Position numbers and translations under genes: made by a program
Origin: Cercis canadensis
Taxonomy: Eukaryota > Streptophyta > Magnoliopsida > Fabales > Fabaceae
NCBI GenBank assembly: GCA_003255065.1
Contig: QAOA01001436.1
Coordinates: 1,265,986 to 1,329,985 of the forward strand
DNA length: 64,000 nucleotides
Direction: 5' to 3'
The notes under the pieces: generated by a model
Seen by the model: only the letters and a program-made list of their open reading frames with translations
The model's database searches: none
What the model was told of the DNA's origin: nothing
Shown: positions 25,001 through 38,743 of the stretch, one piece after another
How the letters are laid out: every line of letters begins with the position of its first letter
Numbering within the stretch: the stretch's first letter is position 1

Positions 25001-28000
25001 CTTGGGTTTCACTATATTTTTGAAGGGACTGTTTCCTTGTGGGTCAGTGTATCTGGCCTGTGACCCTTATTCGGTTCGTCTTTTTATCTGACTCAAATAT
25101 TTTTCTTGGGTTTCTCTGTAGTTGAGAAGGAACTGTTTCCCGGTGGGACATTGTATCTGGCCTGTGACCCTGTTTCAGGTCGTCCCTGTATCTGACTCGG
25201 ATATTTTTCTTTAGTTTCACTGTATCTGACCTGGGACCCTGTTTCGGTTCGTCCCTATATTTAACTCGGATATTTTTTTTGGGTTTCACTGTATTTGAGA
25301 AGGGGTTGTTTCCTTGAGGGTTAATATATCTGGCCCGAGACCCTGTTTCGAGTCGTCCCTGTATCTGACTCGGATATTTTTCATGGGTTTCACTGTACTT
25401 GGGAAAGGTCTGTTTCCTGGTGGGTCATTGTATCTGGCCCGTGACCCTGTTTCGGTTCGTCCCTCTATCTGCCTCAGATATTTTTGTTGGGTTTCTCTAT
25501 AGTTGGGAAGGGACTGTTTCCCGGTGGGTCATTGTATCTGTCCTGTGACCCTGTTTCGGGTCGTTCCTGTATTGGGCTCGGAAATTTTTCTTTGGTTTCA
25601 CTGTATCTGACCTATGACCCTATTTCGGTTCGTCCTTGTATATGACTCGGATATTTTTCTTTGGTTTCACTGTGTCTGACCTGGGACCCTGTTTCGGGTC
25701 GTCCCTGCATCTGACTCAGATATTTTTCTTAGGTTCCACTGTATCTGGACTGGGACCATGTTTCGCGTTGTCCCTGTATCTGACTCGGATATTTTTCATA
25801 GGTTTCACTGTACTTGGGATGGAACTGTTTCCTGGTGGGTCATATGTATCTGACCTGGGACCCTTTTTCAGTTCGTCCTTGTATCAGACTCGGATATTTT
25901 TCTTTGGTTTCACTGTATCTGACCTGGGACCCTGTTTCGGTTCGTCCCTATATCTAACTCGGATATTTTTCTTTGGTTTCACTGTATTTGGGAAGGGGTT
26001 GTTTCCTAGAGGGACAATGTATCTGGCGCGGGACCCTATTTCGAGACGTCCTTGTCTCTGACTCGGATATTTTTCATCGGTATCACTGTACTTGGGAAGG
26101 GACTGTTTCCAAGTCGATCATTGTATCTGGCCCGTCACCCTGTTTTGGTTCGTCCCTCTATCTGACTTAGATATTTTACATGGGTTTCTCTGTAGTTGGG
26201 AAGGGACTGTTTCCCGGTGTGCCATTGTATCTGGCCTGTGACCCTGTTTCGGGTCGTCCTTATATCTGGCTCGGATATTTTTCTTGGTTTCACTGTATCT
26301 GACCTGGGACCCTGTTTCGGTTCGTCCTTGTATTTGACTAGGATTTTTTTCTTTGGTTTCACTGTATCTGACCTGGGACCCTGTTTCGATTCGTCCCTAT
26401 ATCTAACTCGGATATTTTTCTTGGGTTTCACTATATTTGGGAAGGGGATGTTTCCTAGAGGGTCAATGTATCTGGCCCGGGACCCTGTTTCGAGTCATCC
26501 CTGTATCTGACTCGGACAATTTTCTTCGGTTTCCCTATATCTGGAAACGTACTGTTTCCTGATGGGTCATTGAATCTGGACCGGGACCCTGTTTCGGTTC
26601 GTCCCTCTATCTGACTCAGATATTTTTTTTTTGGTTTCACTGTATCTGACCTAGGACCCTGTTTCGGTTTGTTCCTGAATCTCACTCGGATATTTTTCTT
26701 TGGTTTCACTGTATCTGACCTGGGACCCTGTTTCGTTTCGTCCCTATATCTAACTCGGATATTTTTCTTTGGTTTCACTGTATTTGGGAAGAGGTTTTTT
26801 CCTAGAGGGTCAATGTATCTAGCCCGGGACCCTGTTTTGAGTCGTCCCTGTATCTGACTCAGAAAATTTTCTTGGGTTTCACTGTATTGGGGAAGGTACT
26901 GTTTCCTGGTGGGTCATTGATTCTGGCCCGGGACACTTTTTCGGTTCGTCCCTCTATCTGACTCAGATATTTTTCTTTGGTTTCACTATATCTGACCTAC
27001 GACCCTGTTCCGGTTCGTCCCTGTATCTGACTCAGATATTTTTCTTGGGTTTCTCTGTAGTTGGGAAGGGACTGTTTCCCGTTGGGCCATTGTATCTGGC
27101 CTGTGACCCTGTTTCGGGTCGTCCCTGTATCTGGCTCAGAAATTTTTCTTTGGTTTCACTGTATCTGACCTGGGACCCTGTTTTGGTTCGTCCTTGTATC
27201 TGACTCGGATATTTTTCTTTCGTTTCACTGTATCTGACCTGGGACCCTGTTTCGGTTCGTCCTTATATCTAACTCGGATATTTTTCTTGGGTTTCACTGT
27301 ATTTGGGAAGGGGATGTTTACTAGAGGGTCAATGTATCTGGCCCGGGACCCTGTTTCGAGTCATCCCTGTATTTGACTCAGATAATTTTCTTGGGTTTCA
27401 CTGTATCTGGAAAGGTACTGTTTCCTGGTGTGTCATTGAATCTGGACCGGGACCCTGTTTCAGTTCGCCCTCTATCTGAATCAGATATTTTTCTTTGGTT
27501 TCACTATATCTGACCTAGGACCCTGTTTCGGTTCGTCCGTCTATCTGACTCAGATATTTTTCTTTGGTTACACTTTATCTGACCTGGGAACCTGTTTCGG
27601 TTCGTCCCTATATCTAGCTCGGATATTTTTCTTAGGTTTCACTGTATTTGGGAAGGGGTTTTTTCCTAGAGGGTCAATGTATTAAGCCCGGGACCCTGTT
27701 TCGAGTCGTCCCTGTATCTGACTCGGATAATTTTCTTGGGTTTCACTGTATCTGAGAAGGTACTGTTTCCTGGTGGGTCAATGAATCTGGCCCGGGACCC
27801 TGTTTCGATTCTTCCCTCTATCTGACTTAGATATTTTTCTTTGGTTTCACTATATCTGACCTATGACCCTATTTCGGTTCATCCCTGTATCTCACTCGGA
27901 TATTTTTCTTAGGTTCCACTGTATCTGGACTGGGACCATGTTTCGGGTCGTCCTTGTATCTGACTCGGATATTTTTCATGGGTTTCACTGTACTTGTGAA

Positions 28001-30279
28001 GGGACTGTTTCCTGGTGGGTCATTGTATCTGGCCTGTGACCCTATTTCGGTTCGTCCCTCTATCTGAGTCAGATATTTTTCTTGGGTTTCACTGTATCTG
28101 GGAAGGTACTGTTTCCTGGTGGGTCATTGAATCTGGCCCGGGACCCTCTTTCGGTTCGTCCCTCTCTCTAACTCGGATATTTTTCCTTGGTTTCACTATA
28201 TCTGACCTAGGAACCTGTTTCGGTTCGTCCCTGTATCTGACACGGATATTTTTCTTGGGTTTCACTGTATTTGGGAAGGGACTGTTTCCTGGTGGGTCAT
28301 TGTATCTGGCATGTGACCCTGTTTCGATTCGACCTTGTATTTAACCCGTATATTTTTCTTGGGTTTCTCTGTAGTTGGGAAGGGACTGTTTCCCGGTGGG
28401 TCATTGTATCTGGCCTGTGACCCTGTTTCGGGTCGTCCCTGTCTCTGGCTCAGATATTTTTCTTTGGTTTCACTGTATCTGAACAGGGACCCAGTTTCGG
28501 TTCGTCCTTGTATCTGACTCGGATATTTTTCTTCGGTTTCACTATATCTGACCTAGTACCCTGTTTCGGTTCGCCCTATATCTAACTCGGATATTTTTTT
28601 TAGGTTTCACTGTATTTGGGAAGGCGTTTTTTCCTAGAGGGTAAATGTATCTAGCCCGGGACCCTGTTTCGAGTCGTCCCTGTATCTGACTCAGATAATT
28701 TTCTTGGGTTTCACTGTATCTGGGAAGGTACTGTTTCCTGGTGGGTCATTGATTCTGGCCCGGGGACCTTTTTCGGTTCGTCTCTCTATTTGACTCAGAT
28801 ATTTTTCTGTGGTTTCACTATATCTGACCTAGGACAATGTTTCGGTTCTTCCCTGTATCTGACTCGGATATGTTTCTTGGGTTTCACTGTATATGACCTG
28901 GGACCATATTTCGGTTCGTCCCTGTATCTGATTCGGATATTTTTCTTAGGTTCCTCTCTATCTGGACTGGAACCATGTTTCGAGTCGCCCTTGTATCTGA
29001 CTCGGATATTTTTCATGGGTTTCACTGTACCTGGGAGGGGACTGTTTCCTGGTGGGTCATTGTATCTGGACTGTGACCCTGTTTCGGTTCGTCCCTGTAT
29101 CTGGCTCGAATATTTTTCTTTGGTTTCACTGTATCTGACTTGGGACCCTGTTTCGGTTCGTCCTTGTATCTGACTCGGATATTTTTCTTTGGTTTCACTG
29201 AATCTGACCTGGGACCCTGTTTCGGTTCGTCCTTATATCTAACTCGGATATTTTTTTTGGGTTTCACTGTATTTGGGAAGGGGTTGTTTCCTGGAGGGTC
29301 AATGTATCTGGCCTGTGACCCTATTTCGGTTCATCCCTCTATCTGACTCAGATATTTTTCTTAGGTTTCTCTGTAGTTGGGAAGGGACTGTTTCCCGGTG
29401 GGTCATTGTATCTGGCCTGTGACCCTGGTTCAGGTCGTCCCTGTATCTGGCTCGGATATTTTTCTTTGGTTTCACTGTATCTGACCTGGGACCCTGTTTC
29501 GGTTCGTCCTTGTATCTGACTCAGATATTTTTCTTTGGTTTCAATTTATCTGATCAGGGAACCTGTTTCGGTTCGTCCCTATATCTAACTCGGATATTTT
29601 TCTTAGGTTTCACTGTATTTGGGAAGGGGTTTTTTCCTAGAGTGTCAATGTATCAAGCCCGAGACCCTGTTTCGAGTCGTCCCTGTATCTGACTCGGATA
29701 ATTTTCTTAGGTTTCACCGTATCTGAGAAGGTACTGTTTCCTGGTGGGTCAATGAATCTGGCCCGGGACCCTGTTTTGGTTCTTCCCTCAATCTGACTTA
29801 GATATTTTTCTTTGGTTTCACTGAATCTAACCTGGGACCCTGTTTCGAGTCGTCCCTGTATTTGACTCGGATAATTTTCTTGGGTTTCACTGTATCTGGA
29901 AAGGTACTGTTTCTTGGTGGGTCATTGATTCTGGACCGGGACCCTGTTTCGATTCGTCCTTCTATCTGAATCAGATATTTTTCTTTGGTTTCACTATATC
30001 TGACCTAGGACCCTGTTTCGTTTCATCCCTGTATCTGACTCAAATATTTTTCTTTGGTTTCACTTTATCTGACCTGGGAACCTATTTCGATTCGTCCTTA
30101 TATCTAACTCGGATATTTTTCTTAGGTTTCATTATATTTGGGAAGGGGTTTTTTCCTAGAGGGTCAATGTATCAAGCCCGGGACCCTGTTTCGAGTCGTC
30201 CTTGTATTTGACTCGGATAATTTTCTTGGGTTTCACTGTATCTGAGAAGGTACTGTTTCCTGGTGGGTCAATGAATCTG

Positions 30280-32800
30280 GCCCGGGACCCTGTTTCGGTT
30301 CGTCCCTCTCTCTGACTCGGATATTTTTCTTTGGTTTCACTATATCTGACCTAGGACCCTATTTCGGTTCGTCCCTGTATCTGACTCGGATATTTTTCTT
30401 GGGTTTCCCTGTATTTGGGAAGGGACTGTTTCCTGGTGGGTCATTGTATCTGGCATGTGACCCTGTTTCGATTCGTCATTGTATTTAACCCGTATATTTT
30501 TCTTGGGTTTCTCTGTAGTTGCGAAGGGACTGTTTCCCAGTGGGTCATTGTATCTGGCCAGTGACCCTGTTTCGGGTCGTCCCTGTATCTGGCTCGGATA
30601 TTTTTCTTTGGTTTCATTGTATCTGAACTGGGACCCAGTTTCGGTTCGTCCTTGTATCTGACTCGGATATTTTTCTTCGGTTTCACTGTATCTGACCTGG
30701 TACTCTGTTTCGGTTCGTCCGTATATCTAACTCGGATATTTTTCTTCGGTTTCACTGTATTTGGGAAGGCGTTTTTTCCTTGACAGTCAATGTATGTAGC
30801 CCGGGACCCTGTTTCGAGTCGTCCCTATATCTGACTCAGATAATTTTCTTGGGTTTCACTGTATCTGGGAAGGTACTATTTCCTGGTGGGTCATTGATTC
30901 TGGCCCGGGACACTTTATCGGTTCGTCCCTCTATCTGACTCAGATATTTTTCTTTGGTTTCACTATATCTGACCTAGGACCCTGTTTCGGTTCGTCCTTG
31001 TATCTGACTCGGATATTTTTCTTGGGTTTCACTGTATATGACCTACGACCCTGTTTCAGTTCGTCCCTGTATCTGACTCGGATATTTTTCTTGGGTTTCA
31101 CTATATATGACCTGGGACCCTGTTTCGGTTCGTCCCTGTATCTGATTCGGATATTTTTCTCAGGTTCCACTATATCTGGATTGGGACAAGTTTCGGGTCG
31201 TCCTTGTATCTGACTCGGATATTTTTCATGGGTTTCACTGTATTTGGGAAGGGGTTGTTTCCTAGAGGGTTAATGTATCTGGCCCGAGACACTGTTTCGG
31301 GTCGTCCCTGTACCTGACTCGGATATTTTTCATGGGTTTCACTGTACTTGGGAAGGTACTGTTTCTTGGTGGGTCATTGATTCTGGCCCGGGACCCTTTT
31401 TCGGTTCGTCCCTCTATCTGACTCAGATATTTTTCTTTGGTTTCACAATATCTGACCTAGGACCCTGTTTCGGTTCGTCCCTGTATCTGACTTGGATATT
31501 TTTCTTGGGTTTCACTTTATATGACCTGGGACCCTGTTTCGATTCGTCCCTATATTTGATTCGGATATTTTTCTTAGGTTCCACTGTATCTGGACTGGGA
31601 CCATGTTTCGGGTCGTCCTTGTATCTGACTCGGATATTTTTCATGGGTTTCACTATACTTGGGAAGGGACTGTTTCCTGGTGGGTCATTGTATCTGGCCC
31701 GTGACCTTATTTCGGTTCGTCCCTCTATCTGACTCAGATATTTTTCTTGGGTTTCACTGTATCTGGGAAGGTATTGTTTCCTGGTGGGTCATTGAATCTG
31801 GCCCGGGACCCTATTTCGGTTCGACCCTCTCTCTGACTCGGATATTTTTCTTTGGTTTCACTATATCTGACCTAGGACCCTGTTTCGGTTCGTCCCTGTA
31901 TCTGACTCGGATATTTTTCTTGGGTTTCCCTGTATTTGGGAAGGGACTGTTTCCTGGTGGGTCATTGTATATGGCATGTGACCCTGTTTCGATTCGTCAT
32001 TGTATTTAACCCGTATATTTTTCATGGGTTTCTCTGTAGTTGCGAAGGGACTGTTTCCCGGTGGGTCATTGTATCTGGCCAGTGACCCTGTTTCGGGTCG
32101 TCCCTGTATCTGGCTTGGATATTTTTCTTTGGTTTCATTGTATCTGAACTGGGACCCAGTTTCGGTTCGTCCTTGTATCTGACTCGGATATTTTTCTTCG
32201 GTTTCACTGTATCTGACCTGGTACCCTGTTTCGGTTCGTCCCTATATCTAACTCGGATATTTTTCTTCTGTTTCACTGTATTTGGGAAGGCGTTTTTTCC
32301 TTGACAGTCAATGTATCTAGCCCGGGACCCTGTTTCGAGTCGTCCCTGTATCTGACTCAGATAATTTTCTTGGGTTTCACTGTATCTGGGAAGGTACTAT
32401 TTCCTGGTGGTTCATTGATTCTGGCCCGGGACCCTTTTTCGGTTCGTCCCTCTATCTGACTCAGATATTTTTCTTTGGTTTCACTATATCTGACCTAGGA
32501 CCCTGTTACGGTTCGTCCTTGTATCTGACTCAGATATTTTTCTTGGGTTTCACTATATATGACCTGGGACCCTGTTTCAGTTCGTCCCTTTATCTGACTC
32601 GGATATTTTTCTTGGGTTTCACTATATATGAGCTGGGATCCTGTTTCGGTTCGTCCCTGTATCTGATTCGGATATTTTTCTTAGGTTCCACTGTATCTGG
32701 ACTGGGACAAGTTTCGGGTCGTCCTTGTATCTGACTCGGATATTTTTCATGGGTTTCACTGTATTTGGGAAGGGGTTGTTTCCTAGAGGGTTAATGTATC
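30280..32800 (+). repeat. Tandem duplication, period 1,521 bp
   Basis: Sequence from about 30280 recurs from about 31800. Markers at the same 1,521-bp offset include the GTAGTTGCGAAGGG variant of c4 near 30519 and 32040, CCTTGACAGTCAATG near 30780 and 32300, and the 1-bp-shorter GGGACAAGTTTCGGG variant of b* at 31183 and 32704. The right copy leads straight into the 345-bp triplication. Confidence 0.82.
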
Positions 32801-33600
32801 TGGCTCGAGACACTGTTTCGAGTCGTCCCTGTACCTGACTCGGATATTTTTCATGGGTATCACTGTACTTGGGAAGGTACTGTTTCTTGGTGGGTCATTG
32901 ATTCTGGCTCAGCACCCTATTTCGGTTCGTCCCTCTCTCTGACTCGGATATTTTTCTTTGGTTTCACTATATCTGACCTAGGACCCTGTTTCGGTTCGTC
33001 CCTGTATCTGATTCGGATATTTTTCTCAGGTTCCATTGTATCTGGACTGGGACAAGTTTCGGGTCGTCCTTGTATCTGACTCGGATATTTTTCATGGGTT
33101 TCACTGTATTTGGGAAGGGGTTGTTTCCTAGAGGGTTAATGTATCTGGCCCGAGACACTGTTTCAAGTCGTCCCTGTACCTGACTCGGATATTTTTCATG
33201 GGTTTCACTATACTTGGGAAGGTACTGTTTCCTGGTGGGTCATTGATTCTGGCCCGGCACCCTATTTCGGTTCGTCCCTCTCTCTGACTCGGATATTTTT
33301 CTTTGGTTTCACTATATCTGACCTAGGACCCTGTTTCGGTTCGTCCCTGTATCTGATTCGGATATTTTTCTCAGGTTCCACTGTATCTGGACTGGGACAA
33401 GTTTCGGGTCGTCCTTGTATCTGACTCGGATATTTTTCATGGGTTTCACTGTATTTGGGAAGGGGTTGTTTCCTAGAGGGTTAATGTATCTGGCCCGAGG
33501 CACTGTTTCGAGTCGTCCCTGTACCTGACTCGGATATTTTTCATGGGTTTCACTGTACTTGGGAAGGTACAGTTTCCTGGTGGGTCATTGATTCTGGCTC
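32655..33600 (+). repeat. Local triplication, period 345 bp
   Basis: The GACAAGTTTCGGG variant recurs at 32706, 33051 and 33396, exactly 345 bp apart, with the surrounding half-units almost unchanged. Each copy has 4 a, 4 b and 2 c half-units, which with one missing base gives 345 bp, equal to five 69-bp lengths. A fourth marker copy at 31185 belongs to the 1,521-bp repeat partner, which was not expanded. High identity suggests a recent unequal exchange. Confidence 0.85.
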
Positions 33601-36476
33601 GGGACCCTTTTTCGGTTCGTCCCTCTATCTGACTCAGATATTTTTCTTTGGTTTCACTATATCTGACCTAGGACCCTGTTTCGGTTCGTCCTTGTATCTG
33701 ACTCGGATATTTTTCTTGGGTTTCACTGTATATGACCTACGATCCTGTTTCAGTTCGTCCCTGTATCTGACTCGGATATTTTTCTTGGGTTTCACTATAT
33801 ATGACCTGGGACCCTGTTTCGGTTGCTCCCTGTATCTGATTCGGATATTTTTCTTAGGTTCCACTGTATCTGGACTGGGACCATGTTTCGGGTCGTCCTT
33901 GTATCTGACTCGGATATTTTTCATGGGTTTCACTATACTTGGGAAGGGACTGTTTCCTGGTGGGTCATTGTATCTGGCCCGTAACCCTATTTCGGTTCGT
34001 CCCTCTATCTGACTCAGATATTTTTCTTGGGTTTCTCTATAGTTGGGAAGGGACTGTTTCCCGGTGGGTCATTGTATCTGGCCTGACCCTGGTTCAGGTC
34101 GTCCCTGTATCTGGCTCGGATATTTTTCTTTGGTTTCACTGTATCTAACCTGGGACCCTGTTTCGGTTCGTCCTTGTATCTGACTCGGATATTTTTCTTT
34201 GGTTTCACTGTATTTGGGAAGGGGTTGTTTCCTAGAGGGTCAATGTATCTGGCCCGGGACCCTGTTTCGAGTCGTCCCTGTATTTGACTCGGATAATTTT
34301 CTTGGGTTTCACTTTATCTGGAAAGGTACTTTTTCCTGGTGGGTCATTGAATCTGGACCGAGACCCTGTTTCGGTTCGTCCTTCTATCTGAATCAGATAT
34401 TTTTCTTTGGTTTCACTATATCTGACCTAGGACCCTGTTTCGGTTCGTCCCTGTATCTGACTCAGATATTTTTCTTTGGTTTCAATTTATCTGATCTGGG
34501 AACCTGTTTCGGTTCGTCCCTATTTCTAACTCGGATATTTTTCTTAGGTTTCACTGTATTTGGGAAGGGGTTTTTTCCTAGAGTGTCAATGTATCAAGGC
34601 CGAGACCCTGTTTCGAGTTGTCCCTGTATCTGACTCGGATAATTTTCTTGGGTTTCACTGTATCTGAGAAGGTACTGTTTCCTGGTGGGTCAATGAATCT
34701 GGCCCGGGACCCTGTTTTGGTTCTTCCCTCTATCTGACTTAGATATTTTTCTTTGGTTTCACTATATCTGACTTGGGACCCTGTTTCGGTTCGTCCTTGT
34801 ATCTAACTCGGATATTTTTCTTTGGTTTCACTGTATCTTACCTGGGACCCTGTTTCGGTTCATCCTTATATCTAACTCGAATATTTTTCTTGGGTTTCAC
34901 TGTATTTGGGAAGGGGATGTTTCCTAGAGGGTCAATGTATCTGGCCCGGGACATTGTTTCGAGTCGTCCCTGTTTTTGACTTGGATAATTTTCTTGGGTT
35001 TCACTGTATCTGGAAAGGTACTGTTTCCTGGTGGGTCATTGATCTGGACCGGGACCCTGTTTCGGTTTGTCCTTCTATCTGAATCAGATATTTTTCTTTG
35101 GTTTCACTATATCTGACCTAGGACCCTGTTTCGTTTCGTCCCTGTATCTGACTCAAATATTTTTCTTTGGTTTCACTTTATCTGACCTGGGCACCTGTTT
35201 CGGTTCGTCCCTATATCTAACTCGAATATTTTTCTTACGTTTCACTATATTTGGGAAGGGGTTTTTTCCTAGAGGGTCAATGTATCAAGCCCGGGACCCT
35301 GTTTCGGGTCGTCCCTGTATCTGACTCGGATAATTTTCCTGCGTTTCACTGTATCTGAGAAGGTACTGTTTCCTGGTGGGTCAATGAATCTGGCCCGGGA
35401 CCCTGTTTCGATTATTCCCTCTATCTGACTCGAATATTTTTCTTGGGTTTCACTTTTTATGACCTGGGACCCTGTTTTGGTCTGATACCCTGTTTGGGTT
35501 CGTCCCTATATCTAACTCGGATATTTTTCTTAGGTTTCATTGTATTTAGGAAAGGGTTTTTTCATAGAGGGTCAGTGTATCTAGCCCGGGACCCTGTTTC
35601 GAGTCGTCCTGTTTCTGACTCAGATAATTTTCTTGGGTTTCACTTAATCTTCGAAGGTACTGTTTCCTGGTGGGTCATTGATTCTGGCCCGGGACCCTTT
35701 TTCGGTTCGTCCCTCTATCTGACTCAGATATTTTTCTTGGGTTTCTCTGTAGTTAGGAAGGGACTGTTTCCCGTGGGGCGATTGTATCTGGCCTGTGACC
35801 CTGTTTCGGGTCGTCCCTGTATCTGGCTCGGATATTTTTCTTTGGTTTCACTGTATCTGACCTGGGACCCTCTTTCGGTTCGTCCTTGTATCTGACTCGG
35901 ATATTTTTCTTTGGTTTCACTGTATCTGACCTAGGACCCTGTTTCGGTTCGTCCCTATATCTGACTCGGATATTTTTCTTGGGTTTCACTGTATTTGAGA
36001 AGGGGTTGTTTCGTAGAGGGACAATGTATCTGGCCCGGGACCATGTTTCGAGTCGTCCCTGTCTCGAACTCGCATAATTTTCTTGGGTTTCACTGTATCT
36101 GGGAAGGTACTGTTTCCTAGTGGGTCATCGAATCTGGCCCGGGACCTTGTTTCGGTTCGTCCCTTTATCTGACTCAGATATTTTTCTTTGGTTTCACTAT
36201 ATCTGACCTGGGACCCTGTTTCCCTTCGTCCCTGTGTCTCACTCGGATATTTTTCTTAAGTTCCACTGTATCTGGACTGGGACCATGTTTCGGATCGTCC
36301 TTGTATCTGACTCGGATATTTTTAATTGGTTTCACCGTACTTGGGAAGGGACTGTTTCCTGGTGGGTCATTGTATCTGGCCCGTGACCTTATTTCGGTTC
36401 GTCCCTCTATCTGTCTCAGATTTTTTTCTTGGGTTTCATTGTATCAGGGAAGGTACTGTTTCCTGGTGGGACATTG

Positions 36477-36514
36477 AATCTGGCCTACTCAGATATTTTT
36501 CTTAGGTTCCACTG
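36477..36514 (+). repeat. Fused b/a remnant
   Basis: A b half-unit beginning AATCTGGCCT joins ACTCAGATATTTTTC of the next a half-unit after only 10 bp. A 69-bp unit is reduced to 38 bp. The flanking c2 half-unit and the following b* half-unit are intact. Confidence 0.75.
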
Positions 36515-37462
36515 TATCTGGACTGAGACCATATTTCGGGTCGTCCTTGTATCTGACTCGGATATTTTTCATGGGTTTCTCTGTACTTGGGAAGGGACTG
36601 TTTCCTGGTGGGTCATTGTATCTGGCCCGTGACCCTATTTAGGTTCGTCCCTCTATCTGACTCAGATATTTTTCTTGGGTTTCACTGTATCTGGGAAGGT
36701 ACTGTTTCCTGGCGGGTCATTGAATCTGGCCTGGGAACCTGCTTCGGATCGTCCCTCTCTCTGAGTCGGATATTTTTCTTTGGTTTCACTATATCTGACC
36801 TAGGACCCTGTTTCGGTTCGTCCCTGTATCTGAATCTAATATTTTTCTTGGGATTCACTGTATTTGGGAAGGGACTATTTCTTGGTGGGTCATTGTATCT
36901 GGAATGTGACCCTGTTTTGATTCGTCCTTGTATTTAACCCGTATATTTTTATTAGGTTTCTCTGTAGTTGGGAAGGGACTGTTTCCCGGTGGGTAATTGT
37001 ATCTGGCCTGTGACCCTGTTTCGGGCCGTCCCTGTATCTGGCTCGGATATTTTTCTTTTGTTTCACTGTATCTGACCTGGGACCCTGTTTGGGTTCGTTC
37101 TTGTATCTGACTCGGATATTTTTCTTCGGTTTCACTGTATCTAGTCTGGTACCCTGTTTCGGTTCGTCCCTATATCTAACTCAGATATTTTTCTTAGGTT
37201 TCACTGTATTTGGGAAGGGGTTTTTTCCTCGAGGGTCAATGTATCCCGGGATCCTGTTTCGAGTCGTCCCTGTATCTGACTCGGATAATTTTCTTGGGTT
37301 TCACTGTATCTGAGAAGGTACTATTTCCTGGTGGGTCAATGAATCGTGCCCGGGACCCTGTTTCGATTCTTCCCTCTATCTGACTTAGATATTTTTCTTT
37401 GGTTTCACTATATCTGACCTAGGACCCTGTTTCGGTTCGTCCTTGTATCTAACTCGGATCTT

Positions 37463-38743
37463 TTTCTTTGGTTTCATTGTATCTGACCTAGGTCCCTGTT
37501 TCGGTTCGTCTCTATATCTGACTTGGATATTTTTCTTGGGTTTCACTGTATTTGAGAATGGGTTGTTTCATAGAGGGACAACGTATCTGGCCCGGGACCC
37601 TGTTTCGAGTCGTCCCTGTCTCTGACTCGCATAATTTTCTTGGGTTTCACTGTATCTGGGAAGGTACAGTTTCCTAATGGGTCATCGAATCTTTCCCGGG
37701 ATCCTGTTTCGGTTCGTCCCTCTATCTGACTCAGATATTTTTCTTTGGTTTCACTATATCTGACCTGGGACCCTATTTCGGTTCGTCCCTGTATCTCACT
37801 CGGATATTTTTCTTAGGTTCCAGTGTATCTGGACTGAGACCATGTTTTGGGTCGTCCTTGTATTTGACTCGGATATTTTTCATGGGTTTCACTGTACTTG
37901 GGAAGGGACTGTTTCCTGGTGCGTCATTGTATCTGGCCCGTGACCCTATTTAGGTTCGTCCCTCTATCTGACTCAGATATTTTTCTTGGGTTTCACTTTA
38001 TCTGGGAAGGTACTGTTTCCTGGTGGGTCATTGAATCTGGCCCAAGAACCTGTTTCGGATCGTCCCTCTCTCTGACTTGGATATTTTTCTTTGGTTTCAC
38101 TATATTCTTTGGTTTCATTGTATCTGACCTAGGTCCCTGTTTCGGTTCGTCTCTATATCTGATTGGATATTTTTCTTGGGTTTCACTGTATTTGAGAAGG
38201 GGTTGTTTCATAGAGGGACAACGTATCTGGCCCGGGACCCTGTTTCGAGTCGTCCCTGTCTCTGACTCGCATAATTTTCTTGGGTTTCACTGTATCTGGG
38301 AAGGTACAGTTTCCTAGTGGGTCATCGAATCTTTCCCGGGATCCTGTTTCGGTTCGTCCCTCTATCTGACTCAGATATTTTTCTTTGGTTTCACTATATC
38401 TGACCTGGGACCCTATTTCGGTTCGTCCCTGTATCTCACTCGGATATTTTTCTTAGGTTCCAGTGTATCTGGACTGAGACCATGTTTTGGGTCGTACTTG
38501 TATTTGACTCGGATATTTTTCATGGGTTTCACTGTACTTGGGAAGGGACTGTTTCCTGGTGCGTCATTGTATCTGGCCCGTGACCCTATTTAGGTTCGTC
38601 CCTCTATTTGACTCAGATATTTTTCTTGGGTTTCACTTTATCTGGGAAGGTACTGTTTCCTGGTGGGTCATTGAATCTGGCCCAAGAACCTGTTTCGTAT
38701 CGTCCCTCTCTCTGACTTGGATATTTTTCTTTGGTTTCACTAT
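37463..38743 (+). repeat. Tandem duplication, period 640-641 bp
   Basis: Two near-identical copies, about 37463-38103 and 38104-38743. Shared rare variants include ATCTTTCCCGGG near 37690 and 38330, TGTTTCATAGAGGG, and GGACTGAGACCATGTTTTGG. Only a handful of differences were noticed, such as a 1-bp loss near 38162. The join at 38104 reads CACTATATTCTTTGGTTTCA, so two a half-units are fused out of phase, marking the crossover point. Confidence 0.88.
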
